Positions 8,513-16,129 of a DNA stretch of 17,959 nucleotides are shown here, in pieces. Position 1 is the stretch's first letter. Each line of letters begins with the position of its first letter. Both the position numbers and the translations under genes were made by a program. Source of the DNA: Mucidula mucida (Eukaryota > Basidiomycota > Agaricomycetes > Agaricales > Physalacriaceae); contig JADNYV010000685.1 of the NCBI GenBank assembly GCA_015501055.1, positions 1 to 17,959 of the forward strand. Direction: 5' to 3'. A model generated the notes under the pieces. That model saw nothing but the letters and a program-made list of their open reading frames with translations. It had not been told where the DNA came from and did no database searches.

Positions 8513-8961
8513 AAGGTATATGACGAGACCAAGTAGAAACATGCCCAGGGATAGGTGCATGAACACAGGAAGAAGACCGATCATCAATGGGACGTGCCAC
8601 TTCTGAAAGCTGTCATTTCTGAATTGACGCGTACGGGCCTGGTCTCTAGGCGTGCCTGAGGGAACGGACATGTACTGGTGTATCCACTGCTTTACTAGAA
8701 CGGTGATGAGGGCGGTGCTGAGGCTGAGTCCCAAGCTCGAAAACCACAGCCGTTGACCCAGAGATCATTCTTTTGCGAGCGGAAGGAGGACCCGGCTGCA
8801 TCCAGAAGAGATGGGGAAGAAAGCTTGTCCCCTGTCGCAATGGCGTACTCGAGCTTGATCAGCTCTAATATCAACGTCGCCGTGACCTTGCTGTAGTTGA
8901 CTTGAAGATTTTGGCACGTCTGAACAACAAAATTCGTCACTACAGCAGAGAATATAGCGGC

Positions 8962-9008
8962 CTTGACGAGAGATTAGGAGGGACGCAGAATGCAATCGCG
9001 GAACTCAC
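8962..9008 (-). other. Gene 1 intron 2 (47 nt)
   Basis: GTGAGT...CAAG on the minus strand, phase 0, directly after LLVF and before AAIFSAVV. It is at the same position as 11620-11663 in gene 2 and 16595-16640 in gene 3. Confidence 0.85.
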
Positions 9009-9166
9009 AAAGACAAGAAGCATATCAAGTCCTTCTCGCCAATCCTCGACTACTTCCACAGCAATCTTGGTAGCTTCGTCGTTATAAGTCATCCAGACAC
9101 GGGCAGTAGGGCCCATCTCTGTGAACTCTTTGTCTGGCGGATATTTCCGCTCGTAATCGAAATAAT

Positions 9167-9213
9167 CTAATGCGAGCCTGGTCAGCGAGGCAACGGCACA
9201 GAGGAGACTTCAC
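9167..9213 (-). other. Gene 1 intron 1 (47 nt)
   Basis: GTGAAG...CATTAG with a CTGAC branch-like site, phase 1 (G|AT). It joins exon 1 of 199 nt to the D-x-x-DYE block. Genes 2 and 3 have an intron with the same phase at the same place. Confidence 0.8.
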
Positions 9214-9412
9214 CATTAAGAAAGGACGGCTTCCAACTTCCCTCGGAGACGCCCGCTTTCGCATGACAGGAAGCAGACTCGATGCTGTTGACGTCGAGAT
9301 CATTTCTTCCAACTAAGGGTATGGTTTGTGAAATTGGAGCTGTAGGATATCCGAGACGTAGTAGAGGGTATGCAGTCGACGCACCCGGTGCGTCTAGTCG
9401 TCCGAGGGACAT

Positions 9413-9929
9413 GGGGAACGGATGAACAGCGCTGCTAGGTGATGGGTAATGCTGATCAAGTTTATAACAAAAGATCCGTATTGTCTAGCTGGGTCCAAAG
9501 CTTCAGACACTCGACCTTTTGTTCGTCATAGCTATTATCATCTTACCGTGTAACTGGAAACAATCAGATGCAGTGATACACGGGACCACAACGCTTGGCC
9601 TATTCTGCGATTCCTTCAGTAGCGGCATCAAACCTCATGTTGAGGCCTCCTTCAGCGCATCCTATCAAGCCGGCTAATGTTGATCCAGCCGTAATCCGTA
9701 GTGTTGAAGGAGAAATTGGTTTGACGATAACGGTGACATTGTCGAAGTAGTGATGGGCGGCGAATGCCGCGAGAGCGGAGTTCAAAATGCTCCTTGTCCT
9801 CCTTTGCTCCGACGTATGAGTTCAACGTTCCAAAGTTCAAACGTTAAAGGAATCAATCGCTAACGCGGTACTAATTGTCTTCTATTGTTGGATGAGCCAC
9901 AATTTATTTCGCAGTTCCGAAGTACTACG
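9413..9929 (+). other. Intergenic region between divergent genes, possible small minus-strand ORF
   Basis: This 517-nt stretch separates the start of gene 1 (minus) from the candidate gene at 9930 (plus), so it should hold two divergent promoters. A 61-codon minus-strand ORF (9600-9785) reads with protein-like composition (NVTVIVKPISPSTLRITAG), but an overlapping frame is also open and no family is recognised. I see no repeats or clear promoter elements. Confidence 0.35.
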
Positions 9930-10891
9930 ATGGAACTGCCAAAAGACGAGAATTTATGGCGCTTGTGCGTCACTCCTCACGGCACCTGGCACGCCTACAT
10001 ACGGACTCTCTGGCACTGAGACTGAAAGTGTACGGCTCGGCTCTCTTCCTTCGTTACGCGTACCTTCAGGCTCAAGTCGCCGTCTCTGGTGGGATAGTAG
10101 TAACTACGAAAGATGGCTGGGCTAAGTCTGCTCCTACATCATTCCCTTCCATGATACGCTGTTGAGTACAACATTGAGAATAAGGCCTAACGATTACGTG
10201 CTGCCAAACGAGATACTCTCTTGTTCTGTAGGTTATTCGTGTCTGTAGATCACCGACAAGGGTAACCTTGTACTATCAACGTGCCACTCTTTCTACTTCG
10301 AGCGCCTTGTTTTCAACCTCTTGTTTCTCGCCGCTTATATTCGTGAATGTCTGCAGCCTTGGGTAAGCCCTTCACCCCATCTCGCGCTGAACATCGGCTG
10401 CACATATGTCGTCTGAGATGACAAACCGATTGCATCCCGCTTTACAGCCACTATACGATCGCCCTCCTGACACTTCAGCCACCTCTCAGGACGCAATAAC
10501 GTACTACTCTATTCCACTTGGTGATTGTCGATCCTCCTCAGGCGCTGCGAAAAGTCATTGTAGCAATCACAGGAGGGTAACTTATCTCCTTTACTACATG
10601 TATAAACAATACTGATGTACCTCCAGTACTCATTCTGAGGCTACTACAAAAGATATGTTCGCCGCCTTCAGATCCAACCCAGCAGTGTACGCGCAGGACC
10701 CGACCGATGTCCATGCTGTCTGGACTAGATGGCGTACTCGAAAATTGGACGTTAGGCGGCGAGCTCTTGACTTCGTAAGCAATCATGGGCTCTCCTGGAC
10801 AGATGCAATAACACTTCAGACATGCATTGAATCTGGCCTGTTGCCCCTGCACAATGGGACCATCGATCCGACTTTGGTGCGAACTCAATGA
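9930..10891 (+). CDS. Unrecognised multi-exon gene candidate
   Basis: I do not recognise this gene. An ATG at 9930 begins MELPKDENLWRLCVTPHG. Protein-like stretches then occur in changing frames: LKVYGSALFLRYAYLQAQ (from about 10022), YFERLVFNLLFLAAYIRE (10290-10350), DPPQALRKVIVAITGG (ending 10576) and a final exon with FAAFRSNPAVYAQDPTDVHAV and WTRWRTRKLDVRRRALDF, ending at TGA 10889-10891. A good intron, GTAACT...CCTCCAG with a CTGAT branch site, lies at 10577-10626 (50 nt) and joins GG|T in frame. Other joins are unclear and may involve introns (GTAAGC near 10361) or one-base errors. An incomplete or decayed gene remains possible. Confidence 0.4.
10577..10626 (+). other. Intron in the unrecognised gene (50 nt)
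   Basis: GTAACT donor, CTGAT branch-like motif and CCTCCAG acceptor. The splice joins the ITGG reading frame to THSEATTKDMFAAF, which continues to the stop at 10891. Confidence 0.55.
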
Positions 10892-11220
10892 AGTGCTTAC
10901 GAATACCGTTGCGTAGAACATACCTCGACGCGTCTCCTAGTCTACACCACATTCTAATCAATATGTAATGCCTTTCCCCCTACTGTATCGCCTTCTGCCT
11001 GTACTGCCTTTTGCCGCCACCAAATCTAATTGTTCTCCGCGCCACCGGAACATTACGACAGAAAACAATCACACTGATCATTGAGCAACCAAGATTAGAC
11101 AAAAAAGCCTACCCCGAGTTACGGAAGGCTATGGACGGTATGCGTGTTTTGTTATAACTTGATGAACGTCTCAGCTATCTCATCATTTCTATTCCTTTCC
11201 CGTCGTCTTTTGGCCCCGTA
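10892..11220 (+). other. Intergenic region upstream of DUF6535 gene 2
   Basis: The stretch has no convincing ORF. Pyrimidine-rich sequence (TTTCTATTCCTTTCCCGTCG) lies 20-35 nt before the gene 2 ATG, common around fungal transcription starts. No TATA box is evident. Confidence 0.4.
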
Positions 11221-11409
11221 ATGTCACGCATAGGTAAACACGACTCCTACCCTCGTCAGCCCCTCAAATCCCCCACTGGCTCGACAGGTTTTTCCGTAAC
11301 CTCTAACGCATCGACGCTGCGTCCAATAGCTCCAGCGTCGACAGCTCCGATCCTAGTCATGCCGGACTTGGCGGGCACACTTGTTTGCAGAAACAGGCAG
11401 CATCGAATG

Positions 11410-11462
11410 GTGCGATTTGCTTGATGACTGACTGGATTACGCTAACACGTCTTCGTACATAG
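11410..11462 (+). other. Gene 2 intron 1 (53 nt)
   Basis: GTGCGA...CATAG, ending just before ATTCCTCTGATTATGAG. The acceptor position and phase match intron 1 of genes 1 and 3; the upstream exon needs a one-base correction to give phase 1. Confidence 0.7.
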
Positions 11463-11619
11463 ATTCCTCTGATTATGAGCAGAAATACCCTGCCGACGAG
11501 GAGTTCAAAGAGATGACCCCTGCGGCTCGCGTGTGGATTGTGTATAACGATGAAGCCATGAAGTATTCATTGAATCAGTGGAAGATTGGAGAGACGGACT
11601 CGATATGCTCCTTGTCTTC

Positions 11620-11663
11620 GTGAGTTACCATAATAACCGGTCATCCTGATCTCCTCATTTCAG
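11620..11663 (+). other. Gene 2 intron 2 (44 nt)
   Basis: GTGAGT...TTTCAG, phase 0, between LLVF and AAIFSAVV, the same location as in genes 1 and 3. Confidence 0.85.
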
Positions 11664-12795
11664 GCTGCCATATTCTCTGCTGTAGTGACCACTTTCCTCG
11701 TTCAGACTTGCCAGGACCTTCGATGGATTACGGCGAAGTCACAGCGATGCTAGTCCTCGAGTTGATTAAACTCGAATTTGAACTTGCCAAGGTGCCTCTC
11801 CTAAGGACCTTTCCCCGCCTTCTTCTATGACTGCCGTGTCTTCCTTCCACCCCAAAAAAGTGATCTCTTGGTTAATGAGCTGTGGTTTGCTAGCCTAGGG
11901 CTCAGCCTGACCACGGCGCTTATCACAGTTTTGACCAAACAGTGGATCCACCAATACATGGCCATGCCATCGAGGTCACCTAGACATCGCGCGCGTACGC
12001 GTCAATTCCGTAATGACAGCTTTCAGAAGTGGCATGTGCCGCTTATAATCGGTCTACTTCCTGTTCTCATGCACTTGGCACTCGGCATATTCTTGTTGGT
12101 CTGGTCATGTATCTTTACGGACTCAGCGGGATCATAGCAGCGACACTTGGCTGCATTGCAGGTCTCGCGTTTCTTGCGTATTTCTCCAGCAATCTTCTTC
12201 CTCTGTTTTTCCCCGACTGTCCGTATAAGACGCTGTTATCTCATTACGCTTATGCCACTCTAAGCTACGTGAAACGACGATTTCCCTGCCTTTGGGGCCC
12301 TCGCCGCCGTAAGACCAGCGGTTGTTCGCTGAAAGATGTCGAGGGCACGCTTGTTGTTAAGCACGCGGACAAACTCGATGCTCACGCGATCGTCTGGATG
12401 CACAACACATCCCCCAATCTCTCTGTTCGGAGCATTGCTTTGCAGGCCGTCAGTAGTCTCCCTTTGCAGAGGTAAAGATACTCGAGGGCGCTGAGGGTAT
12501 AATACCTTCGGTGAAGCAAGCAATCGAAGTTCACCATCGTTTTGATCAACCCGTTGACCGTTACGAACGCTTCCATCGCGCGGCGATACGCACAGGGGAC
12601 GGCAGACTTGCGTTACCGACCCATGCTCCAAACCGGTATACTCGTTTATTACACTGTTCTCCGTTCGCTGCGGTCCAGATGTTGCGAGAGAATCTGCTGC
12701 ATACGTCCGTCGAGCCTGAGCGAAAGCTGGACGTCGTTTTCTGGCTAGAATCTTCCAGAACGCGCTTCGTGCTGGGCTGGGCTGGCTAGAGATTA

Positions 12796-13131
12796 GAGGA
12801 TTTTTGTAACGCCCAATTTTTGGCTTCCGAGGTAATTCCGGGTCGTGCCGGGATCCGAATCCAACATTTGGTTCGTTCCACATTTGGGTGTGCCTGCGAG
12901 CAATAATGCGCTACAGCGTCACCCCCGCCATGGTCCCTCCTCACACTTGGTAGGTCTAATTGCATGAGTGAATCCAGCTCTGAGACAACATATGAAGGGA
13001 AGGGGAGGACGAATGCACCCACAAATGCGCGCATTTGCTGAAGACCCGCCTTCCTAAACAAGCCCAACGACAAACTCCGTTAAATCCGAAATCATCAAGG
13101 CAAAAATTTGGACCGCGCTACAAAAATCCTC
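12796..13131. mobile_element. MITE-1, 336 bp, TA-flanked, inserted in an exon of gene 2
   Basis: Perfect 13-bp terminal inverted repeats (GAGGATTTTTGTA at 12796-12808 and its complement at 13119-13131) are flanked on each side by TA (12794-12795, 13132-13133). The repeats extend inward imperfectly to a shared CCAA-TTTTTGGC/GCC block. No transposase ORF is present. The TA duplication suggests mobilisation by a Tc1/mariner-type transposase. Removing the element plus one TA joins two coding segments of gene 2 in frame (FQNALRAGLGWLEI to ISHDGPPTRIWEALLKVWLE). Gene 3 has an uninterrupted counterpart (DGAPSRVWSALL, about 17809-17844). Confidence 0.85.
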
Positions 13132-14349
13132 TATTAGCCATGACGGGCCTCCAACCCGCATTTGGGAAGCACTGCTTAAAGTGTGGTTGGAGACCACTCC
13201 TGTATTCATCAGAACTGCGACGGCAAACGACCTGGACTTTGCTCATTCTCGTTGGAGTGCGGCACTTTGCAGAATTCGGAGCTCATAATCAATTCGTACG
13301 ATTGAACTACGACGGCACTACGACAGAGCTGACATGCGCATTGGCCAATGACATGGGTCCGTCTTTTGTTCGGTGGTTGTTGCATGTTGGGTTTCCTACT
13401 GCTTCGCGTTCCGCGGCAAAATACACTCAACATAATCCAGACGATGTGTTCCTAGTGCTCACCATGCTACAGTCTAAATCGATCCAGCAGACATCATATC
13501 TCCCGGAAGATGATGATTACGATGAAGAGAATGACTCCTTGTTCTATCGAGTCGTGGAGGTTGTCGAGTCCTACACCATTGCCGCCGGAATGCACAACCA
13601 AGAGGGACGCCCGATCCGGATCTCAAACACGATTCCCACGACACCCCCCCCCCCAGTTTTAGGAAGGACCCTTGGACGGCTCCTCAACGGCAGAGCTGTG
13701 TGTTTGTCAGCGACTCGCTCGAGGCTTGAGCTAGCGACAGCGAGACGGTTGACTATGAGTGCATGAACAGCTATAAGTGCTCGCATTGAGCAACATATCT
13801 CTTACAGTCTTGCAATTCAGCAAATACAGTACTATCTCCCGCTTACACCTTCATACTTGACGGGGGCAACCTGATTACATTTGGGAACATAAATTACACT
13901 AAACACATTATCTGCAAATTCATGTCTTCCTGACATTCAAGTTCAGCACCCGCAATGGTGCAAACCTCTCCTCTCATGTGAACTGTTTCTTCATTGCCAC
14001 GCTGCACGGCTCTTGGATGCCGATACGTCACGGCTTCAGCACGGCAAAGCTCGGTTGATGGTTGGCTGGTTCTCGCGTGGCTACATCAGTGTTCGAGATC
14101 TGGATCGGGCGTCCCTCTTGTGCACAACAGTCCCCACAAGGACATTGATCGCGCCGCTATTGTGGCATTACGCGCCGTCGTCAATTACGATTACTTCGGA
14201 ACAGGGACCATTCTGATCTCACAAGACGAGGCGTTCGTGGTCAAGTGTCTTTTCAGGGTCTTAATCGTCGCTACGAGTTTTCAGCCCCCGATGACCATGA
14301 TTATACATGGCTAACTTCCGACCTCTTCACGAAGATATGGCGCGTGGTA

Positions 14350-14603
14350 CTGTACTAACGCGACCGTTAATTCACATAACGCGTCACAGGGCCCCGTGAA
14401 GTGAACTAATTCGGCTTCCATAACGCGTAACAACGGTAAATTTTGTCGGGATCAGCCCAAATGCGGAAATTTTCGCCGCGGCGGCTCGCGCCGCCGCCTC
14501 CCGCGGCTCCCAATATGGTCTATGGACCCTGGATGAACTACTGGTAATTTAGTTCACAATCATAACGCGTAACATGCCGTGAAGATCGGTCGCGTTAGTA
14601 CAG
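14350..14603. mobile_element. MITE-2, 254 bp, TA-flanked, in an intron of gene 2
   Basis: Perfect 17-bp terminal inverted repeats (CTGTACTAACGCGACCG at 14350-14366, complement at 14587-14603) are bordered by TA at 14348-14349 and 14604-14605. Inside are three copies of CATAACGCGT (14375-14384, 14419-14428, 14561-14570), a 9-bp inverted pair GTGAACTAA (14401-14409 / 14549-14557), and a GC-only 8-bp hairpin with a four-base loop near the centre (14478-14497). It has no coding capacity. It is unlike MITE-1 in its ends and so belongs to another family. Confidence 0.85.
14478..14497 (+). repeat. GC-rich hairpin at the centre of MITE-2
   Basis: GCGGCGGC (14478-14485) pairs with GCCGCCGC (14490-14497) across the loop TCGC. 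It lies within a GC-rich block of about 35 nt in an otherwise AT-richer element. Confidence 0.8.
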
Positions 14604-15229
14604 TATCTGCTGTCGACAAAAACTCAGCAAATCTCATAGCCCATGTCCTGACTTATGTTTCATCCACAGGATCGCATTCGTACTCTACGGCGGTCATCAT
14701 GTCGGAAACTTATTGTGCGCGATTGGCTCCAGGAGTTCGCCTCTCGACTCACTCGTCTCGCACAGTCGACGAACCTGCGGGTTGATAGGATACCAGGAGC
14801 AATCCGTCCAGGTTATACATATCTGGCAGGAGCCTATGTTGATGCATTCTTCGCCCTCTCCCGCGACGCCATCCTCGCCAATATACACCGAAACCTTGGC
14901 ATACATCAGTAAGCCGGAAAACTTGAATGCGTTGTGTACGCTTCTCTTCCTTTCCGATGTCGAAATGCAGCCTAAAGTCTGGAGGCTGGCACATATCGTT
15001 CAGTGCGACCACTGGGCAGTCTGCTTACAGAAGCTGACTGACTTTGTCACCACGGCCGCAGCCAAATTTGACCATGAGGAGCTTACCATCCTTCGAATAT
15101 CGGAACTTCGTTTGAACAGAAGTGGTACTACAGGCCATTCAGTATCTCTCTGTGTTGGTGAGGATGCTTGCGGAGAACATTCACGATAAGCTCTACTGCC
15201 ACCGCTTATTCATGAAACCCGATGCGCTG

Positions 15230-15274
15230 GTAAGTGATTGGACTCCCGAGATACAATGAGCTCACCAATTTTAG
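15230..15274 (+). other. Gene 2 3'-proximal intron (45 nt)
   Basis: GTAAGT...TTTTAG with canonical ends. It joins HRLFMKPDAL to TSDTEQSSQSGISKCSYW in phase 0, both in open frames. Confidence 0.8.
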
Positions 15275-15788
15275 ACGTCCGATACCGAGCAATCATCGCA
15301 AAGCGGTATTTCCAAGTGTTCGTATTGGCAGAGAGTGCTTCGCCGAGCACCACCTCAGTCCGAGACTTCACCGGAGACCGGTCAGAGAGCATCGTTAGAA
15401 TGGTCCAAGAATGTTGCGCCATTCATGAACATTCTCCCGAACCTTTGAGCTGAGTTTGTGACGAGCGAGCATGAATCACGACGAGTCGTTGACGAGTTCG
15501 CTATATCGTTCGAGGAGCATCCTGAGTTCATAGTCCGGATCTAAACATCAGACACGAACGCAATGACATGTCATCTTTTCGTCGTTGCATGCTGAATCAC
15601 GTAGAGCGCTCTTAGCGGCGGCTATTAAAGCGAAATCTCATAAGAGAGCAGCGGGAGCTGAGAACACAACTCAGACTGCCTACAGCGCAGATGCGTTCCG
15701 AAACTTGGTGAAGAGCGCGGTGAAGACGTCTCGGGACAATGACGCTGCTTTGAAGGCCCTTCTCGCCATTCTCCTTCCGCCATCTTAG

Positions 15789-16129
15789 CACGCCCAGTTG
15801 TTTCATCAGTTGATCATACGGGATCTTTTCTGTGGCGTCTTACAGTTCACCTTGCTTCATAAGTGATTAATTACTTATTCTATGACTTAATAATAAGTAT
15901 TTATTTAACTTGACCACTTCTGCACAGTTGTGCCCCTGGATTGTAGACATCCTTTCCTTTTGTTTTCATGTTCGATCCGTGTCGTCGGACGTTGAGAGGT
16001 GTCTCGAACAACAAGAGCTAGCTTTACTCTGCATCCAATTGTCTTTTTGACCATATACGGATGGTGTGGGCACAGTCGGGATGTATAAGGGTAATGTTGA
16101 TGTTAGCTGTCTCGACCTTCTTCCCCACC
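15789..16129 (+). other. Intergenic region between DUF6535 genes 2 and 3
   Basis: This is 341 nt without a convincing ORF. It contains an AT-rich stretch (about 15858-15911) rich in TTAATTAC/TTATTAT motifs, suited to 3' end formation of gene 2. Before gene 3, TATAAG at 16084-16089 lies 41 nt upstream of the ATG and could be a promoter element. Confidence 0.45.

Larger units (their letters stand above)
8513..9412 (-). pseudogene. DUF6535-type membrane protein gene 1, 3' truncated by copia
   Basis: Three exons fit: 9214-9412 (ATG at 9412), 9009-9166 and 8513-8961. They are separated by GT-AG introns of 47 nt (9167-9213, 8962-9008). Exon 2 carries DYERKYPPDKEF and ends EDWREGLDMLLVF. Exon 3 begins with a membrane helix (AAIFSAVVTNFVVQT), followed by the family hallmark LSLSTALITVLVKQWIHQYM, RQFRNDSFQKWHVPLMIGLLPV and a further helix ending LVIYL. 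A one-base loss near 8750 (GGCTG for GGGCTG) breaks the frame. Homology ends at 8513 where the copia LTR begins; the rest of the gene should lie beyond the left edge. The family is fungal and functionally uncharacterised. The protein is inferred to sit in a membrane. Confidence 0.8.
14347..14669 (+). other. Gene 2 intron enlarged by MITE-2 (323 nt; 67 nt without it)
   Basis: Donor GTA at 14347, acceptor CCACAG at 14664-14669, and a CTGAC branch-like site near 14649. Splicing joins DLFTKIWRV to DRIRTLRRSSCRKLIVRDWL in phase 0. The MITE begins 3 nt after the exon end. An unspliced reading is also open for about 70 codons, so this intron is a model only. Confidence 0.6.
11221..15788 (+). pseudogene. 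DUF6535-type membrane protein gene 2, carrying two MITEs
   Basis: ATG at 11221. Exon 1 runs to 11409, exon 2 is 11463-11619 (DYEQKYPADEEF ... LDMLLVF) and exon 3 starts at 11664 (AAIFSAVVTTFLVQT). The DUF6535 core is at 11860-12160: LSLTTALITVLTKQWIHQYM, FQKWHVPLIIGLLPVLMHL, then LVMYLYGLSGIIAATLGCIAG, giving four predicted membrane helices. After it comes KHADKLDAHAIVWMHNTS (shared with gene 3) and a long C-terminal part readable through FVRWLLHVGFPTASRSAAKY, DDHDYTWLTSDLFTKIWRV, KLIVRDWLQEFASRLTRLAQ and LQAIQYLSVLVRML, to TAG at 15786-15788. MITEs sit at 12796-13131 and 14350-14603. More than ten one-base slips interrupt the frame (about 11578, 11723, 11791, 11859, 12093, 12743 and others), nearly all losses within runs. 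An in-frame TGA after PNL (about 15449) and the stretch 13655-13990 are unresolved. Confidence 0.7.

Noticed and set aside
12803..12815. TGTAACGCCC as a possible start of a solo LTR
   Set aside because: No matching TG...CA end or 4-6 bp duplication was found, whereas inverted 13-bp ends with flanking TA and frame restoration define a MITE starting at 12796.
12260..12883. 207-codon ORF on the minus strand
   Set aside because: It lies antisense to readable DUF6535 gene 2 sequence and crosses the MITE-1 boundary at 12796. No domain or composition signal supports it.
14606..14785. ORF from MITE-2 through 14785 as the true gene 2 frame
   Set aside because: It is open, and it joins the upstream exon if MITE-2 is removed. 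It would then need a further frameshift to reach the KLIVRDWLQEF frame, which the intron model reaches directly with good splice sites. Kept as an alternative only.
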